DNA from: Candidatus Omnitrophota bacterium
GTDB lineage: Bacteria > Omnitrophota > Gorgyraeia > 2-01-FULL-45-10
DNA: 7,593 nt
Assembly (NCBI GenBank): GCA_026387135.1
Contig: JAPLMH010000086.1
Span: 1-7,593 of the forward strand
Reading direction: 5' to 3'
Below, piece after piece: positions 7,264-7,593 of the stretch (positions are counted from its first letter, which is position 1; each line of letters opens with the position of its first letter). The notes beneath the pieces were generated by a model. The model saw only the letters and a program-made list of their open reading frames with translations, did no database searches and was not told where the DNA came from. A program made the translations under genes and the position numbers.

Positions 7264-7268
7264 GCTAG

Positions 7269-7346
7269 TGGTAGCCCCATGGGGATTTGAACCCCAGTCT
7301 TTAGGCTGAGAACCTAACGTCCTGGGCCAGGCTAGACGATGGGGCC
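7269..7346 (-). tRNA. tRNA-Glu (anticodon CTC), CCA encoded
   Basis: All arms can be folded by hand. The acceptor GGCCCCA pairs with TGGGGCT (one G-U at position 1-72), followed by discriminator A and encoded CCA (7271-7269). The D arm is GTCT...AGGAC. The anticodon stem TTAGG/CCTAA encloses the loop TTCTCAG, giving anticodon CTC for GAG codons. The T arm TGGGG/CCCCA encloses TTCAAAT. The 5' segment GGCCCCATCGTCTAG and the Cys-Cys-free GGCCCAGGAC D region are typical of bacterial tRNA-Glu. No intron is present. The stop codon of an upstream ORF lies in the anticodon arm. No clear promoter was recognised in the AT-rich flank upstream, so the tRNA may be transcribed from beyond the window. Confidence 0.95.
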
Positions 7347-7593
7347 ACGTTTACAAATTTGTCTGGTCGAACTTTTTTAAAGAATTCGAATTTATCTTTC
7401 TTACGCTTGAAAAACAATGAACTATAGTCTATTTTTCTGTATATAGCACCGTGCAATTTAATGCTATCCGCTATGGAATAACAAAGTAGATATTCTCTTG
7501 CTAAGCGCTGAATGCTTCCTTTGCTCAAGTCAGCCTCTTCACGCAACCTTTGTTGCATACCTTGTAAAAAAGCAAGGCTACCCGAACAAAACA
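7301..7593 (-). CDS. C-terminal fragment of a LAGLIDADG-like homing-endonuclease-type protein, 5' part outside window
   Basis: An open frame enters from the window edge and runs 96 codons to a TAA at 7303-7301. The visible protein has GSLAFLQGMQQRLREEADLS, then YLLCYSIADSIKLHGAIY, then LFFKRKKDKFEFFKK. This order (helix with paired hydrophobics, a strand plus helix with SIKL..xIY, then a basic RKKxKF segment) matches the C-terminal end of LAGLIDADG_3-type endonuclease domains as I recall them. The LAGLIDADG catalytic helix itself is not in view. The last 15 or so residues are read from the tRNA-Glu gene, so the natural protein tail is made of tRNA sequence or the gene is decayed. The stretch outside the tRNA (7347-7593) is clearly more AT-rich (about 37% GC by my count for 7381-7560) than the operon, as expected of a mobile gene. 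An ATG at 7558 is an internal Met and not necessarily a start. Confidence 0.45.
   Translation of the reverse strand, partial: FCSGSLAFLQGMQQRLREEADLSKGSIQRLAREYLLCYSIADSIKLHGAIYRKIDYSSLFFKRKKDKFEFFKKVRPDKFVNVAPSSSLAQDVRFSA

Noticed and set aside
7353..7362. Palindrome ACAAATTTGT just upstream of the tRNA
   Set aside because: It is a short AT-rich palindrome expected by chance in this AT-rich stretch, and no role or second copy is visible.
7347..7420. Possible tRNA promoter in the AT-rich flank
   Set aside because: No -35/-10 pair with acceptable spacing could be picked out with confidence.
1..7593. CRISPR array, insertion-sequence ends or an rRNA gene
   Set aside because: No regularly spaced direct repeats, no terminal inverted repeats around a transposase, and no rRNA-like sequence were seen.

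Overview
The window reads as part of the chromosome of a Gram-negative (diderm) bacterium. The main evidence is a three-part envelope export machine: a TolC-type outer-membrane channel, a membrane-fusion adaptor and an RND inner-membrane pump. The operon looks close to half GC by spot counts. The mix of an odd Arg/Tyr-rich zinc-ribbon protein, a LAGLIDADG-like fragment and a fairly divergent efflux set resembles uncultivated lineages such as Omnitrophota or other PVC-related and candidate phyla. That placement is an impression from protein style, not a demonstrated assignment.

Layout, read on the minus strand (from high to low coordinates). At 7593-7301 there is the C-terminal end of a LAGLIDADG-like homing-endonuclease-type ORF, cut by the window edge, AT-rich, whose stop codon lies inside the next gene. 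At 7346-7269 lies a complete tRNA-Glu(CTC) with an encoded CCA. It is followed by a hairpin flanked by A and T runs (7218-7263) that works as a terminator and may be a dispersed repeat. Next comes a strong sigma70-like promoter (7186-7158) with a 15-bp palindrome just downstream (7148-7134). Five tightly packed genes follow: a ROK-family regulator (7109-5931), a small zinc-ribbon protein of unknown function (5913-5548), a TolC-like channel (5561-3987), an adaptor (3967-2654) and an RND pump (2649 to beyond position 1). The pump is partial: its last five or so membrane helices lie outside the window.

How the genes work together (inference): gaps are 17, -14, 19 and 4 nt and no terminator is visible between genes, so the five appear to form one operon from the promoter at 7186-7158. 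The ROK protein has an N-terminal winged helix and a kinase-like sensor domain that has lost the usual zinc-binding cysteines and the EIGH motif. It probably acts as a ligand-responsive repressor of its own operon through the palindrome. The three pump proteins would export a small molecule from the inner membrane or periplasm across the outer membrane; the substrate cannot be told from sequence. The role of the zinc-ribbon protein, lodged between regulator and pump, is the main unknown.

The plus strand carries no convincing gene; its long open frames are antisense to the efflux genes.
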